Virus record (IMG/VR): IMGVR_UViG_3300000117_000328
Span: 1-21,617 of that record
DNA length: 21,617 bases
Reading direction: 5' to 3' (one strand)
From: a virus
Shown here: one piece after another, positions 14,501-19,695 of the stretch
Numbering within the stretch: the stretch's first letter is position 1
Layout: every line of letters starts with the position of its first letter
Notes under the pieces: generated by a model
Told to the model about the DNA's origin: nothing
Databases searched by the model: none
Seen by the model: only the letters and a program-made list of their open reading frames with translations
Position numbers and translations under genes: made by a program

Positions 14501-14962
14501 CTCGTCCGTATGACCTTTCTGGAGTTGTATATTCTTCTTGTAACTTGCTGAGTTCTTTGTGAGAAGCAGTTGTTGCTGTTTAAGACTATTGATCTTATCT
14601 TTGTGAATAGCCAGCTCTTTCTTAATGGCCAAGGCGGACTGGCCTTGAATGTTAACCATTTTATTATAGTCGCCGATCATCCCCTTCAAGGCACCATCAG
14701 CCGCCTTTTTTACTTCCTTGAAGCCACCGGAAGCACTGCTCGTCTCGTAAGTAACCTTAACATCAACGTCTTTATTGGCCTTCTTCAGCTCAGCGTCCAT
14801 CTTCTTGCTGAGGGTGTTGAAGAGGGCGGTGTTGCCTTCCTTGACAGCCTTCGCCCCCTGCTTAACAAGACTCTCAATAGCAGCCTCTGCTTGAGTCGCA
14901 GACTGGCGATCAACGGTAGGGACTATGACAAAATTGGAGCCCCTGATAACATCACCAGCCAT
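11555..14962 (-). CDS. Tape measure protein, 1135 aa
   Basis: The longest gene in the window. Residues about 285-410 carry the tape-measure N-terminal type region (YGVSLRKVEGAFRRLGPAIL, TTMLGLNTEQAGRYIEAFAQ, LQSEELNQQFSELDGGLRGQ). Two hydrophobic stretches lie near 242-267 (FGAVTAIIAGITALAGSIGM) and 505-560 (HVIGVVLKVALNTVLYLFGA). These are typical of segments that reach the host membrane at DNA entry. Residues about 605-985 form a very long Glu/Lys/Gln coiled coil. By the usual rule of about 0.15 nm per residue, the tail would be near 170 nm, supporting a siphovirus-like tail. ATG at 14962 is preceded by a conserved element directly after a terminator. Confidence 0.93.
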   Translation of the reverse strand: MAGDVIRGSNFVIVPTVDRQSATQAEAAIESLVKQGAKAVKEGNTALFNTLSKKMDAELKKANKDVDVKVTYETSSASGGFKEVKKAADGALKGMIGDYNKMVNIQGQSALAIKKELAIHKDKINSLKQQQLLLTKNSASYKKNIQLQKGHTDEAKRLEGVLARVSTLSSLKGQLRDESQRLSMMSQYNMELDKQGKMVAVVNQEWVAQKGVVAGLSQQVATAGNATKGFGSKIKGLGQAMQGAFGAVTAIIAGITALAGSIGMLTGRVKDIQALKLTFDGLGQSVEAQNAILGSARNIALSYGVSLRKVEGAFRRLGPAILESGGSLKDTEGAIKSISARTTMLGLNTEQAGRYIEAFAQVMGKGKLQSEELNQQFSELDGGLRGQLKNWLAANKGITDFEGAMKRGEITSGIFLEAFEAINEEIRVKFLRSIGDTQKAIEEMGEKGGMTLNQLNAKLQTLTSIGLESVGKALAPLGKELMKIYAAFVQVFTKVATEMPGVQALFQGLGHVIGVVLKVALNTVLYLFGALMEAIDQLVRGIMFLYDALKNIPGIGAMLDGLEEMAKKLNANFDSGIDGMSKLSDETIGATAELAKYTDELDNLDAQFKKGEITQEQYAKKREEILARQAEAVRKNAEKELAIEQDKMNKMIEAREAQLDRDEQLMGRKIDSINAAKDAEISAIDQSIEALEGQKAAISKVYDGKIEYINRAAEAEKRAIQDQIEALNSQKNSVKAYYSEQTELVKEHYSKLKSEMEAAHNKEMAQMDERIASLKKTQGAAMGNLDTGPQNEKLRLMEVRKLKQDIASETDQFKKQELKAELESMQLSEQRAQLEKQQAAEMEKALEEKKQLEKEQAEEKKRLDQEEKERLKEIQESQTEALQKIQEAVESLAGKKKDISQQEKDDVQALQDEKEAAHNAVDQMISDEKEAREEATEKAKSQIDSLVKAHEKERQKVEDIEWEMSKQIGTQGEVGKAVDNVTNGALERQLQKVLRIKREMASMGTGGADGARFAGGPVSGGSTYTVNELGTEGFLSASGKMSEIKAPAFGSWRAPSSGSVIPAHVWKGIKASQNTEISMPRNVSPENAVARAISTINNSTGDHVQNSVTIQAINPTQAASDVMVQLAKLKRLRYN

Positions 14963-14986
14963 TTTGTTAAGTATCCTCGCTGGCTT

Positions 14987-14995
14987 TAGCTTTCC
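14987..14995 (-). promoter_or_regulatory. Conserved leader element copy (GGAAAGCTAA) right after a terminator
   Basis: GGAAAGCTAAAGCCAG on the minus strand, 25 nt before the tape measure ATG and only 2 nt past the T-run of the terminator at 14998-15021. This placement is the best single argument that the element marks the start of a new transcript. Confidence 0.65.
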
Positions 14996-14997
14996 AT

Positions 14998-15021
14998 AAA
15001 AAAAGGGCTTGTAAGGCCCTT
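14998..15021 (-). terminator. Rho-independent terminator after the tail tube unit
   Basis: AAGGGC pairs with GCCCTT over a seven-base loop and is followed by a run of Ts on the minus strand. It separates the highly expressed tail tube transcript from the tape measure gene. Confidence 0.88.
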
Positions 15022-15058
15022 GAGTGGTTTTTTGCCGTAAGCATCGCGGTTACGGGGT

Positions 15059-15304
15059 TTATACGATAGTAAGAACCGTGAAATGACCGATTCCTTGTCC
15101 TCCATCTTCAGTGACCTCGACGATATCGCCAACAGCGAAACCAGAACCAGGACTGATGATTTGAACTCCGTCGAGCAGGCCTGCGTCTGATGTGACGGTA
15201 GCCGTAGCGCCCAAGCCAGTACTGTCGTTACCTGGATTGAGCGTTACTGCGATTCCTGCTCCACGACCATCAAATGGGTTATCCGTGTTAAATGGATTAA
15301 CCGT
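15059..15304 (-). CDS. Orphan frame after tail tube gene: ACG-start protein or readthrough domain
   Basis: Downstream of the tail tube TAG (15325-15323) the same frame stays open for 87 codons to TAA at 15061-15059. The translation looks genuine: VNPFNTDNPFDGRGAGIAVT ... ATATVTSDAGLLDGVQIISP-GSGFAVGDIVEV. It shares the 'GxGxxxGD' beta module of phage tail proteins. There is no ATG, GTG or TTG in the first part. A perfect AAAGGAGGT Shine-Dalgarno lies just after the TAG, and the codon at ideal spacing is ACG (15304), giving 81 aa. Either ACG is a rare or mutated start (or a base error), or ribosomes read through UAG to make a 276-residue long tail tube protein. Extra C-terminal domains on tail tube subunits are known in other phages. 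The module itself I am fairly sure of; the start is open. Confidence 0.6.
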   Translation of the reverse strand, partial: TVNPFNTDNPFDGRGAGIAVTLNPGNDSTGLGATATVTSDAGLLDGVQIISPGSGFAVGDIVEVTEDGGQGIGHFTVLTIV

Positions 15305-15310
15305 GCCGAT

Positions 15311-15319
15311 ACCTCCTTT
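15311..15319 (-). promoter_or_regulatory. Perfect Shine-Dalgarno without a canonical start codon
   Basis: AAAGGAGGT on the minus strand is the best ribosome binding site in the window. ACG follows at about 7 nt, with no ATG, GTG or TTG in range in any frame. It lies directly after the tail tube TAG. Confidence 0.7.
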
Positions 15320-15322
15320 CAG

Positions 15323-15889
15323 CTAAGCAGCCAAGGTCAGGTGGTAAGGACCGTATCCGGTAAGTGTACACTCCCAGGACACGATGCTCGTAACTTCGTT
15401 GGACTCGGTATAGCCGGTCAAGGTGCCGTAGCCTTCAACAGTCTCGGTGGTGCCAGTAGGACCAACACGCTTGAAAGCAACACGCAGGCCATCAGCCACG
15501 GTGTTCTGCTCAGTCAGGCGAAGGACCTTGTAAGCGGCGTCGTTGAAGTCAGCAATACCGGAAAGAGAGATGCTAAAGCTCTTGGTGGTTGCTACAGCCT
15601 GGGAGTAGCCCTTGGTCTCGTCGTCGTAGGTGTAGATCTCTTCAGAACCAGTGTCAGTCTCAAGAGCAGCGTTCGTCAAGCTAGCCAGACGGATGCCAGG
15701 GTCAGTGCCGTCCATCGCGTAAGCAGTGGAAGCTACAGTGAAGATGCCGTTGCTGTAGGAAACGGTAGCATCAGAAGCTGGAGGGGTGGTACTGTCCAGT
15801 GCTGGGTTGGTCGCAAAATCGGTGATCAGCGAGTTCTGAACAGGGACAATGTAAAAGTCGTAGCCGAATGCGGCTGAAAAGTTTGCCAT
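15323..15889 (-). CDS. Major tail (tail tube) protein, 188 aa
   Basis: Starts MANFSAAFGYDFYIVPVQNS from the ATG at 15889. The C-terminal half has the marks of siphovirus tube subunits: KSFSISLSGIADFNDAAYKV (about 108-127), a loop with VAFKRVGPTGTTETVEGYGT (about 140-160) and the closing strand SIVSWECTLTGYGPYHLTLA. This beta-sandwich protein would polymerise into the tail tube around the tape measure. It sits between the tail terminator candidate and the tape measure, with a long leader containing two hairpins and a terminator downstream, as expected for an abundant product. The TAG stop is followed in frame by a further 87 codons, so a longer minor form is possible. Confidence 0.85.
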   Translation of the reverse strand: MANFSAAFGYDFYIVPVQNSLITDFATNPALDSTTPPASDATVSYSNGIFTVASTAYAMDGTDPGIRLASLTNAALETDTGSEEIYTYDDETKGYSQAVATTKSFSISLSGIADFNDAAYKVLRLTEQNTVADGLRVAFKRVGPTGTTETVEGYGTLTGYTESNEVTSIVSWECTLTGYGPYHLTLAA

Positions 15890-15897
15890 AGGAGAAA

Positions 15898-15941
15898 CGG
15901 GCGAAAACCCGCATGAAGGTACCTCAGACCCTCATGGGGTC
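15898..15941 (-). promoter_or_regulatory. Two small hairpins in the tail tube leader
   Basis: CGGG/CCCG (15898-15911, six-base loop) and GACCC/GGGTC (15927-15941, five-base loop) lie one after the other between the conserved element and the tail tube ATG. Neither has a T-run. They may stabilise the abundant mRNA or tune translation. Confidence 0.4.
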
Positions 15942-15948
15942 GTTGCCT

Positions 15949-15957
15949 TAGATTGCC
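15949..15957 (-). promoter_or_regulatory. Conserved leader element copy (GGCAATCTAA)
   Basis: GGCAATCTAAGGC on the minus strand, 60 nt before the tail tube ATG, the longest spacing in the set. The added length is occupied by two hairpins. Confidence 0.55.
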
Positions 15958-15965
15958 AAACCTCT

Positions 15966-16400
15966 TTATTCTGCCAAGATTGGCATATCCCCTTTGATCA
16001 CCAGCATTGTCTGAACCTGTGCCCCAATACCGTCAGCCACTGCAACGGTTTCAAAGCTCAAAGAACCAGCAAAACGTTGCATAGCACGAGCGACTGCAGC
16101 TGTCAATTGCAAGCCAGTAGAAGGCTCCCAGCAGATGAAGAAGACCTTCCAGTCGATGTATATGTCAGATCCTGACGTCAGGTAATCGCGACGTTTTACA
16201 TCTGCAGCATCATGAATGACGACCTCAACACCGCTGATCGACTTAATGGCAGGCAAGTCTTGGCCTGGAGTGACGATTGACATGGCAGGGCCTGTTTGAC
16301 CAGCCCTGAAGGTATACTCGCCAATCAAAAGAGGGAAGCTAGAATCAGCGGCCAAGGTGTCGTAAATAACCTGTGCTGAAGTAGGAAATTGCTGTGCCAC
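15966..16400 (-). CDS. Probable tail terminator protein, 144 aa
   Basis: GTG at 16400 lies 20 nt after a conserved leader element and begins MAQQFPTSAQVIYDTLAADS. The size, a single alpha/beta domain with SGVEVVIHDAADVKRRDYLT, YIDWKVFFICWEPSTGLQLT and the helix AVARAMQRFAG, and the position immediately before the tail tube gene fit the tail terminator (gpU-like) group. Those proteins cap the tube at its full length and join it to the head. The assignment is mostly by architecture and context. A different small minor tail protein is possible. It is transcribed away from the plus-strand HNH gene. Confidence 0.6.
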   Translation of the reverse strand: MAQQFPTSAQVIYDTLAADSSFPLLIGEYTFRAGQTGPAMSIVTPGQDLPAIKSISGVEVVIHDAADVKRRDYLTSGSDIYIDWKVFFICWEPSTGLQLTAAVARAMQRFAGSLSFETVAVADGIGAQVQTMLVIKGDMPILAE

Positions 16401-16419
16401 AGGCTTGAAAACGCTATTC

Positions 16420-16428
16420 TAGTGTACC
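16420..16428 (-). promoter_or_regulatory. Conserved leader element copy (GGTACACTAG)
   Basis: GGTACACTAGAATAG on the minus strand, exactly 20 nt before the GTG at 16400. The plus-strand HNH gene begins just beyond it, about 96 nt to the right. Confidence 0.6.
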
Positions 16429-16523
16429 TTCGTTGGTAGACTTAGGTCAAGACATACCACCCGGAGGCCAAGCGCTGATGAAAGAACACTTCTCCAGTGG
16501 TGCCGTCTTTACTGATATCTGAG

Positions 16524-16976
16524 ATGCACCGATCCCAGGATTACCTCCCCGTTTACGAGAGGATTTCAGATTATTTGTATAACATGTCAGCCCTGACACG
16601 CCGAGAGGCTCGCCATCAATGGCGTACTGCTATTAAGGAATGCTGGAACAATCGCTGCGCCTACTGTGGTGCCACGCCTATTGTTGACGAATCCCTTACA
16701 GACTTAACGATCGACCATGTAAGGCCCAAAAGCAACGGGGGAGAAGACAGAACTACTAACTGTATTCCCGCTTGCCAGAAATGCAACCAAGACAAATCCA
16801 GCCAAGAGTGGCTGGCCTGGTTTCGGATGCAGTCTTTTCACACTATCGAAGCCGAGTGGCGTATCCAGCAATGGCTGAAAGGCGGGATCAATGGCTTTGG
16901 TCCTTACTCCGAAGAAGATGTCAAGATTGTTGAAGAGTATGCTAACAAGATAATAGGAGAGTGGCCTTCTAGCTGA
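16524..16976 (+). CDS. HNH endonuclease (Cys4 zinc type), plus strand
   Basis: ATG at 16524 gives a 150-residue protein beginning MHRSQDYLPVYERISDYLYN. A GTG at 16497 would add nine residues. CAYCG (about 44-48) and CIPACQKCNQDKSS (about 77-90) provide two Cys pairs for a structural zinc, and LTIDHVRPKSNGGEDR (about 60-75) contains the catalytic Asp-His. This is the McrA-like HNH form with a helical N-terminal region, a type I recall from cyanophages, where it behaves as a free-standing homing nuclease. It is one of only two plus-strand genes. Its last codons overlap the end of the chaperone T frame by 8 bp, tail to tail. It carries no leader element of the minus-strand type. Confidence 0.87.
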   Translation: MHRSQDYLPVYERISDYLYNMSALTRREARHQWRTAIKECWNNRCAYCGATPIVDESLTDLTIDHVRPKSNGGEDRTTNCIPACQKCNQDKSSQEWLAWFRMQSFHTIEAEWRIQQWLKGGINGFGPYSEEDVKIVEEYANKIIGEWPSS

Positions 16977-17583
16977 GGGTCACATCTTCCTCGGCAATAA
17001 CCTTTGTCGGGATCAGAGGTAGTGTCAGGTCGTAGAAGTTGCCATTAGGGTCCGAGAAGGTTCGGACCTCTCCTGACGCTGACTCTTGAGCAATAAGGAA
17101 GCCCTTGTACCCCGCCTCTGTCTTGCGCGGACCAATAAGGATAGCGTCGTGTGCAAAGAATGCATACTGAGCTCCTGCGCGACCGCGAGCAGAAGGGGCG
17201 ACCGCTTTATAACAGAACAAAGCCCAATTCGGCAGTTCTTGTTTTGCGACCAAGTGAAGATAACAAGCCGCGTAGTATCCTGAAGGACCCTCGCCCTGTA
17301 ATGGCTTGAAAAACGCAAAGTCCATTGGACCGACAGGCTTTTTACTGCTTTTAGGATCTCTCTGGCTATTCGCGTAAACTGCTGTATTAAGAGCTACTGG
17401 CAGCTCAAGCTCATGCAATTCTGCACGACGCAATTCGACCATCTTGTAATAACCCTTCAAGACATAATCATAGGGGAGCTGGTAAAAGCGATCCCAGGAG
17501 TACTCAGGGTCTCCTGGAAATGCCTTTTTCATCTTCCAGTAAATGTCTTCCCAGTCGGGCTCGACACTTTCACCAGCGTCTAC
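16969..17583 (-). CDS. Tail assembly chaperone, T part (made by -1 frameshift)
   Basis: A reading frame of 204 codons from 17583, read as GTA-GAC-GCT after a -1 slip at the end of the upstream gene. An ATG at 17532 could start a 187-aa form, but no Shine-Dalgarno or leader element precedes it. The 17 residues before it (VDAGESVEPDWEDIYWK) look like normal coding sequence. Later features include SWDRFYQLPYDYVLKGYYKM, ELHELELPVALNTAVYANSQ and PMDFAFFKPLQGEGPSGYYA. The GT fusion of 390 residues would correspond to lambda gpGT, which binds tube and tape measure proteins during tail assembly. The pair stands before the tail terminator and tube genes instead of between tube and tape measure, an uncommon order. 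Confidence 0.75.
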   Translation of the reverse strand, partial: VDAGESVEPDWEDIYWKMKKAFPGDPEYSWDRFYQLPYDYVLKGYYKMVELRRAELHELELPVALNTAVYANSQRDPKSSKKPVGPMDFAFFKPLQGEGPSGYYAACYLHLVAKQELPNWALFCYKAVAPSARGRAGAQYAFFAHDAILIGPRKTEAGYKGFLIAQESASGEVRTFSDPNGNFYDLTLPLIPTKVIAEEDVTLS

Positions 17584-17589
17584 TTTTTT
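17563..17589 (-). other. Programmed -1 ribosomal frameshift site
   Basis: On the minus strand the upstream gene ends ATC GAA AAA AAG TAG. This contains A AAA AAG (17589-17583) in the correct phase for a canonical -1 slippery heptamer, followed immediately by the zero-frame stop. A -1 slip enters the open frame of the next gene without interruption. A six-pair hairpin GACGCT/AGTGTC (one G-U pair, 17563-17580) starts only about 2 nt downstream. That is closer than usual, so any stimulator is uncertain. Confidence 0.8.
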
Positions 17590-18140
17590 TCGATTTCGCC
17601 AAGATCGCCGTCATCAGGACCTTCTTCTTCTTCTTCTTCTTCTTTTTTATCAACAAGGCGTTCAATGCTTTTCGCTTCCTCGTCCATAAAGAGCTGCACA
17701 AGAGCTTCTATAAGGTCTTCGTGAAGGCCGATGATATCATCCATCGTAATATCACTATTGACGCGATAGAGGAGCATACAGAAGGCCATCATGAGCTGTT
17801 TCTTTTGCTCCATGGACATCATCAATGACGCAAGCTCTGCAATCTCGTCTCCAAACTCATCGTAAACGGGATGAGAGCATTTTTCAGGCTCGGTGACGGC
17901 AAATACAACCTGCTGATAAGCGTCCTGCTGACCCAGCTTGTAATGAGTAGAAACAGAGCGAGACAGCTTCATTACCGACTGCAACACAGTATCCTGGCTG
18001 TTAACATTAGCCATGAACGACTTTTCGCCTACAGTCAAAAATCCTTTACGCTCAACTTCAATCTTGCCGCTGATCTCGCTGCCTAGTGTCTCGATGCGAG
18101 AGTTAACCTTAGGGGCGACCACGAAAGGAAGTTTACTCAT
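17580..18140 (-). CDS. Tail assembly chaperone, G part, 186 aa
   Basis: ATG at 18140 begins MSKLPFVVAPKVNSRIETLG. The sequence has an early beta region (SGKIEVERKGFLTVGEKSFM), a helical body (SQDTVLQSVMKLSRSVSTHY, EQKKQLMMAFCMLLYRVNSD) and a very acidic tail with a run of seven Glu, then GPDDGDLGEIEKK. Helical body, acidic tail, ending at a slippery A AAA AAG directly before the stop, and a second open frame in the -1 phase together match phage G/GT chaperone pairs. The Glu run is coded by nearly pure GAA/GAG repeats. A conserved leader element and a hairpin precede the start. Confidence 0.82.
   Translation of the reverse strand: MSKLPFVVAPKVNSRIETLGSEISGKIEVERKGFLTVGEKSFMANVNSQDTVLQSVMKLSRSVSTHYKLGQQDAYQQVVFAVTEPEKCSHPVYDEFGDEIAELASLMMSMEQKKQLMMAFCMLLYRVNSDITMDDIIGLHEDLIEALVQLFMDEEAKSIERLVDKKEEEEEEEGPDDGDLGEIEKK
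17621..17643. repeat. CTT trinucleotide microsatellite inside chaperone G
   Basis: About seven and a half tandem CTT units on the given strand (GAA/AAG on the coding strand) code for the poly-Glu segment of the chaperone. They lie 30 nt upstream of the frameshift heptamer. Such runs can change length by replication slippage in whole codons. Confidence 0.85.
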
Positions 18141-18148
18141 CGATGCTA

Positions 18149-18174
18149 CCAGTTAAAAACTGGACTAGAATACC
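18149..18174 (-). promoter_or_regulatory. Conserved leader element copy (GGTATTCTAG) plus perfect hairpin
   Basis: Core GGTATTCTA at 18174-18166 on the minus strand, directly following the upstream stop (TA-G shared) and 26 nt before the ATG at 18140. CCAGTT pairs perfectly with AACTGG over a TTT loop (18149-18163), and CTA/TAG outside it can extend the stem past a two-base bulge. Confidence 0.65.
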
Positions 18175-18692
18175 TATGGGAGATTGGCTTTCATAAAGCC
18201 GTCAAAATCAAACTGTGGATAGGGCCCTTCACCATACAGGACAGAAGATACCCATGGCCTTGCAGGCATGTAAACAGGCCTTGCATTTGGATTTCCGTAG
18301 GGCTGTATGTAGCCGCCATTGTGAACGATATTTGCGTAGGGAGCACTGTAGGTCACCTGGATCCCATTGCCATTGGCTACTACTTTCCCAGAGCGTGATA
18401 AAGCCCCTGTGTCGTAAATATCTCTACTCCCGCTCGTCCAAGACCAAGACGCTTTCAAAGCCTCATCAAGAGCTTTTGCAATCTCTGCAGCTAACTTAGG
18501 CATAAGTGGCTCAAGCACTTCCAGGTATTGCTTCTGTATGTCTGCTGTATCAATCTCAACTTTCTCGGTCCTGGCTTCAAATCCAAGGGGGATACCCATC
18601 ATAAGGCCAATAACAGGCACTTTAATCGTGCCTACCTCTTGCTTAGAGATAGCAGGAAACTTGCCTATGTCCCTAGATGTTGTAACCTTCAT
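18174..18692 (-). CDS. HK97-gp10-like tail completion / head-tail joining protein, 172 aa
   Basis: The pattern YDTGALSRSGKVVANGNGIQ-TYSAPYANIVHNGGY ... PARPWV (about residues 98-155) is the characteristic core of the HK97 gp10-like family, which sits at the head-tail interface or tail end. The N-terminal part has a helix with EKVEIDTADIQKQYLEVLEP followed by LAAEIAKALDEALKASW. The usual length in the family is 110-170 residues, so this one is complete. ATG at 18692 follows the upstream stop by 9 nt and has no leader element, suggesting coupling with the neck gene. The neighbours, neck protein before and chaperones after, fit this role. Confidence 0.82.
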   Translation of the reverse strand: MKVTTSRDIGKFPAISKQEVGTIKVPVIGLMMGIPLGFEARTEKVEIDTADIQKQYLEVLEPLMPKLAAEIAKALDEALKASWSWTSGSRDIYDTGALSRSGKVVANGNGIQVTYSAPYANIVHNGGYIQPYGNPNARPVYMPARPWVSSVLYGEGPYPQFDFDGFMKANLP

Positions 18693-18701
18693 CAGTTTAG
18701 G

Positions 18702-19217
18702 TCAATTTTGCAATTCCGTACCAGTGAGTTGAATCTCAACACCACCAATCTCTTTGTAAATGATTTCGTCAATCCCTTGACCGCCATACCGGCCACTGGA
18801 GCGTTGAATCTTAGCTGCTGGCATGATTGGGTCCTGACCAAACCGGAACCTGCATTCAGCGCCGGTAGCAAGCCACTCATACTGTGTTGTTACCTGGGTC
18901 CAAGTAAAACCAGTCTCATCACCAGCTAACAGGTCATAATCAGCCGGAACAGTTGTAAAATCTAAAGCGTAACCGCGATAATAGAACTGATCACCGCTTG
19001 CGCCAGGCATCATTTGCCCATCAAGCTGACTAGCCAAGGGAATCGGTTTAGAACCGGAAGAGACGCCGTTGTACTGGCTCCTGTTGATGAAAAGGCGCAC
19101 AAGGTAAGAATCCCCCGCAGCTTCCACCCAACGGCCACTGACGAGGCCCACAGCGCCCAATGAGGGCACTAGCAGCCTTCCGTTCTGATACGGCAATAGC
19201 GGGGAAGTGCTGGCCAC
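18702..19217 (-). CDS. Neck / head closure-type protein, 171 aa
   Basis: GTG at 19217 has a Shine-Dalgarno (AGGAG) and a conserved leader element 20 nt upstream. The product begins MASTSPLLPYQNGRLLVPSL and is beta-rich (SYLVRLFINRSQYNGVSSGS, YYRGYALDFTTVPADYDLLA, TQYEWLATGAECRFRFGQDP). It ends GGVEIQLTGTELQN. Its size and place just before the gp10-like gene match the stopper or head closure position in siphovirus neck clusters. No strong family signature is visible, so the assignment depends on gene order. Confidence 0.55.
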   Translation of the reverse strand: MASTSPLLPYQNGRLLVPSLGAVGLVSGRWVEAAGDSYLVRLFINRSQYNGVSSGSKPIPLASQLDGQMMPGASGDQFYYRGYALDFTTVPADYDLLAGDETGFTWTQVTTQYEWLATGAECRFRFGQDPIMPAAKIQRSSGRYGGQGIDEIIYKEIGGVEIQLTGTELQN

Positions 19218-19236
19218 GGGACTCCTTCGATCCCTC

Positions 19237-19245
19237 TAGTCTTCC
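19237..19245 (-). promoter_or_regulatory. Conserved leader element copy (GGAAGACTAG)
   Basis: GGAAGACTAGAGGG on the minus strand, exactly 20 nt before the GTG at 19217, with an AGGAG Shine-Dalgarno between the two. Having both signals suggests that the element is not simply a ribosome binding site. Confidence 0.6.
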
Positions 19246-19297
19246 AGTCAATCCCCGCGCCCATTTTTTTTACAGCTTAACTCGGACTTCGTCCTCG

Positions 19298-19492
19298 CTA
19301 CGCTTCTAAATTAATTTCAAGGATCATTCTAAATAATGTATCCTTCATATCAAATAACTTTTCCTGTTCATCTGCAGGTCTTTGCGGTGAGCCAGGCCAT
19401 TTTTCAAGTGCCATCGTCACTGCATAGTACAATGTACGGACATCTTCATCAGTAAGATCGACCTGAAAGCCTTTTATTTCATCTTCATTCAT
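19298..19492 (-). CDS. Small acidic protein, 64 aa, unknown function
   Basis: ATG at 19492 overlaps the TGA of the upstream gene (ATGA), the usual coupled arrangement, and is preferred to the in-frame GTG at 19501. The product is acidic and helical: MNEDEIKGFQVDLTDEDVRT, then LYYAVTMALEKW and a last helix ending FRMILEINLEA. It has no cysteines or membrane segment. It is paired with the zinc-ribbon-like gene just upstream, so the two may act together. The family is not recognised. Confidence 0.65.
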   Translation of the reverse strand: MNEDEIKGFQVDLTDEDVRTLYYAVTMALEKWPGSPQRPADEQEKLFDMKDTLFRMILEINLEA

Positions 19493-19662
19493 TTGCGACA
19501 CTTAGCACAGGCCTCAATCTCACCTTTTAGGTACTTAGCATAAGCTGCATTCATTGGCCTGAAGGCCTCACAATCCTTACACCATACCTCAACGACTTCT
19601 GCTTTCCCCAAAGCTGCTATCATTTCATTGACTTCTGGTGAATTCTCAGGATGGCCAGACAT
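19489..19662 (-). CDS. Small zinc-knuckle-type protein, 57 aa
   Basis: ATG at 19662 begins MSGHPENSPEVNEMIAALGK. The frame runs back to a TTG at 19674 that is less likely. WCKDCEAF (about 28-35) and CAKC (about 52-55) supply two CxxC pairs that could hold one zinc ion. Such miniature zinc ribbons are common in phages and may bind nucleic acid or another protein. A near-match to the conserved leader element lies upstream within the end of the preceding gene. It overlaps the 64-aa gene by 4 bp. Metal binding is inferred from the cysteine pairs only. Confidence 0.65.
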   Translation of the reverse strand: MSGHPENSPEVNEMIAALGKAEVVEVWCKDCEAFRPMNAAYAKYLKGEIEACAKCRK

Positions 19663-19695
19663 GATAACTTGCAATAAAGTTGCCCTATTGTACCA

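Noticed and set aside
15323-15325. TAG recoded as an amino acid throughout this phage
   Set aside because: About twelve other genes here end sensibly at TAG, several with the next start directly following. Only local readthrough at the tail tube gene remains possible.
15341-15877. Plus-strand open frame of 178 aa opposite the tail tube gene
   Set aside because: Fully inside the tail tube gene, which has a recognisable protein sequence. No start signal or family pattern is present on the plus strand.
17621-17643. CTT repeats as part of a CRISPR or other array
   Set aside because: Plain triplet repeat coding for Glu in a gene, with no spacers.
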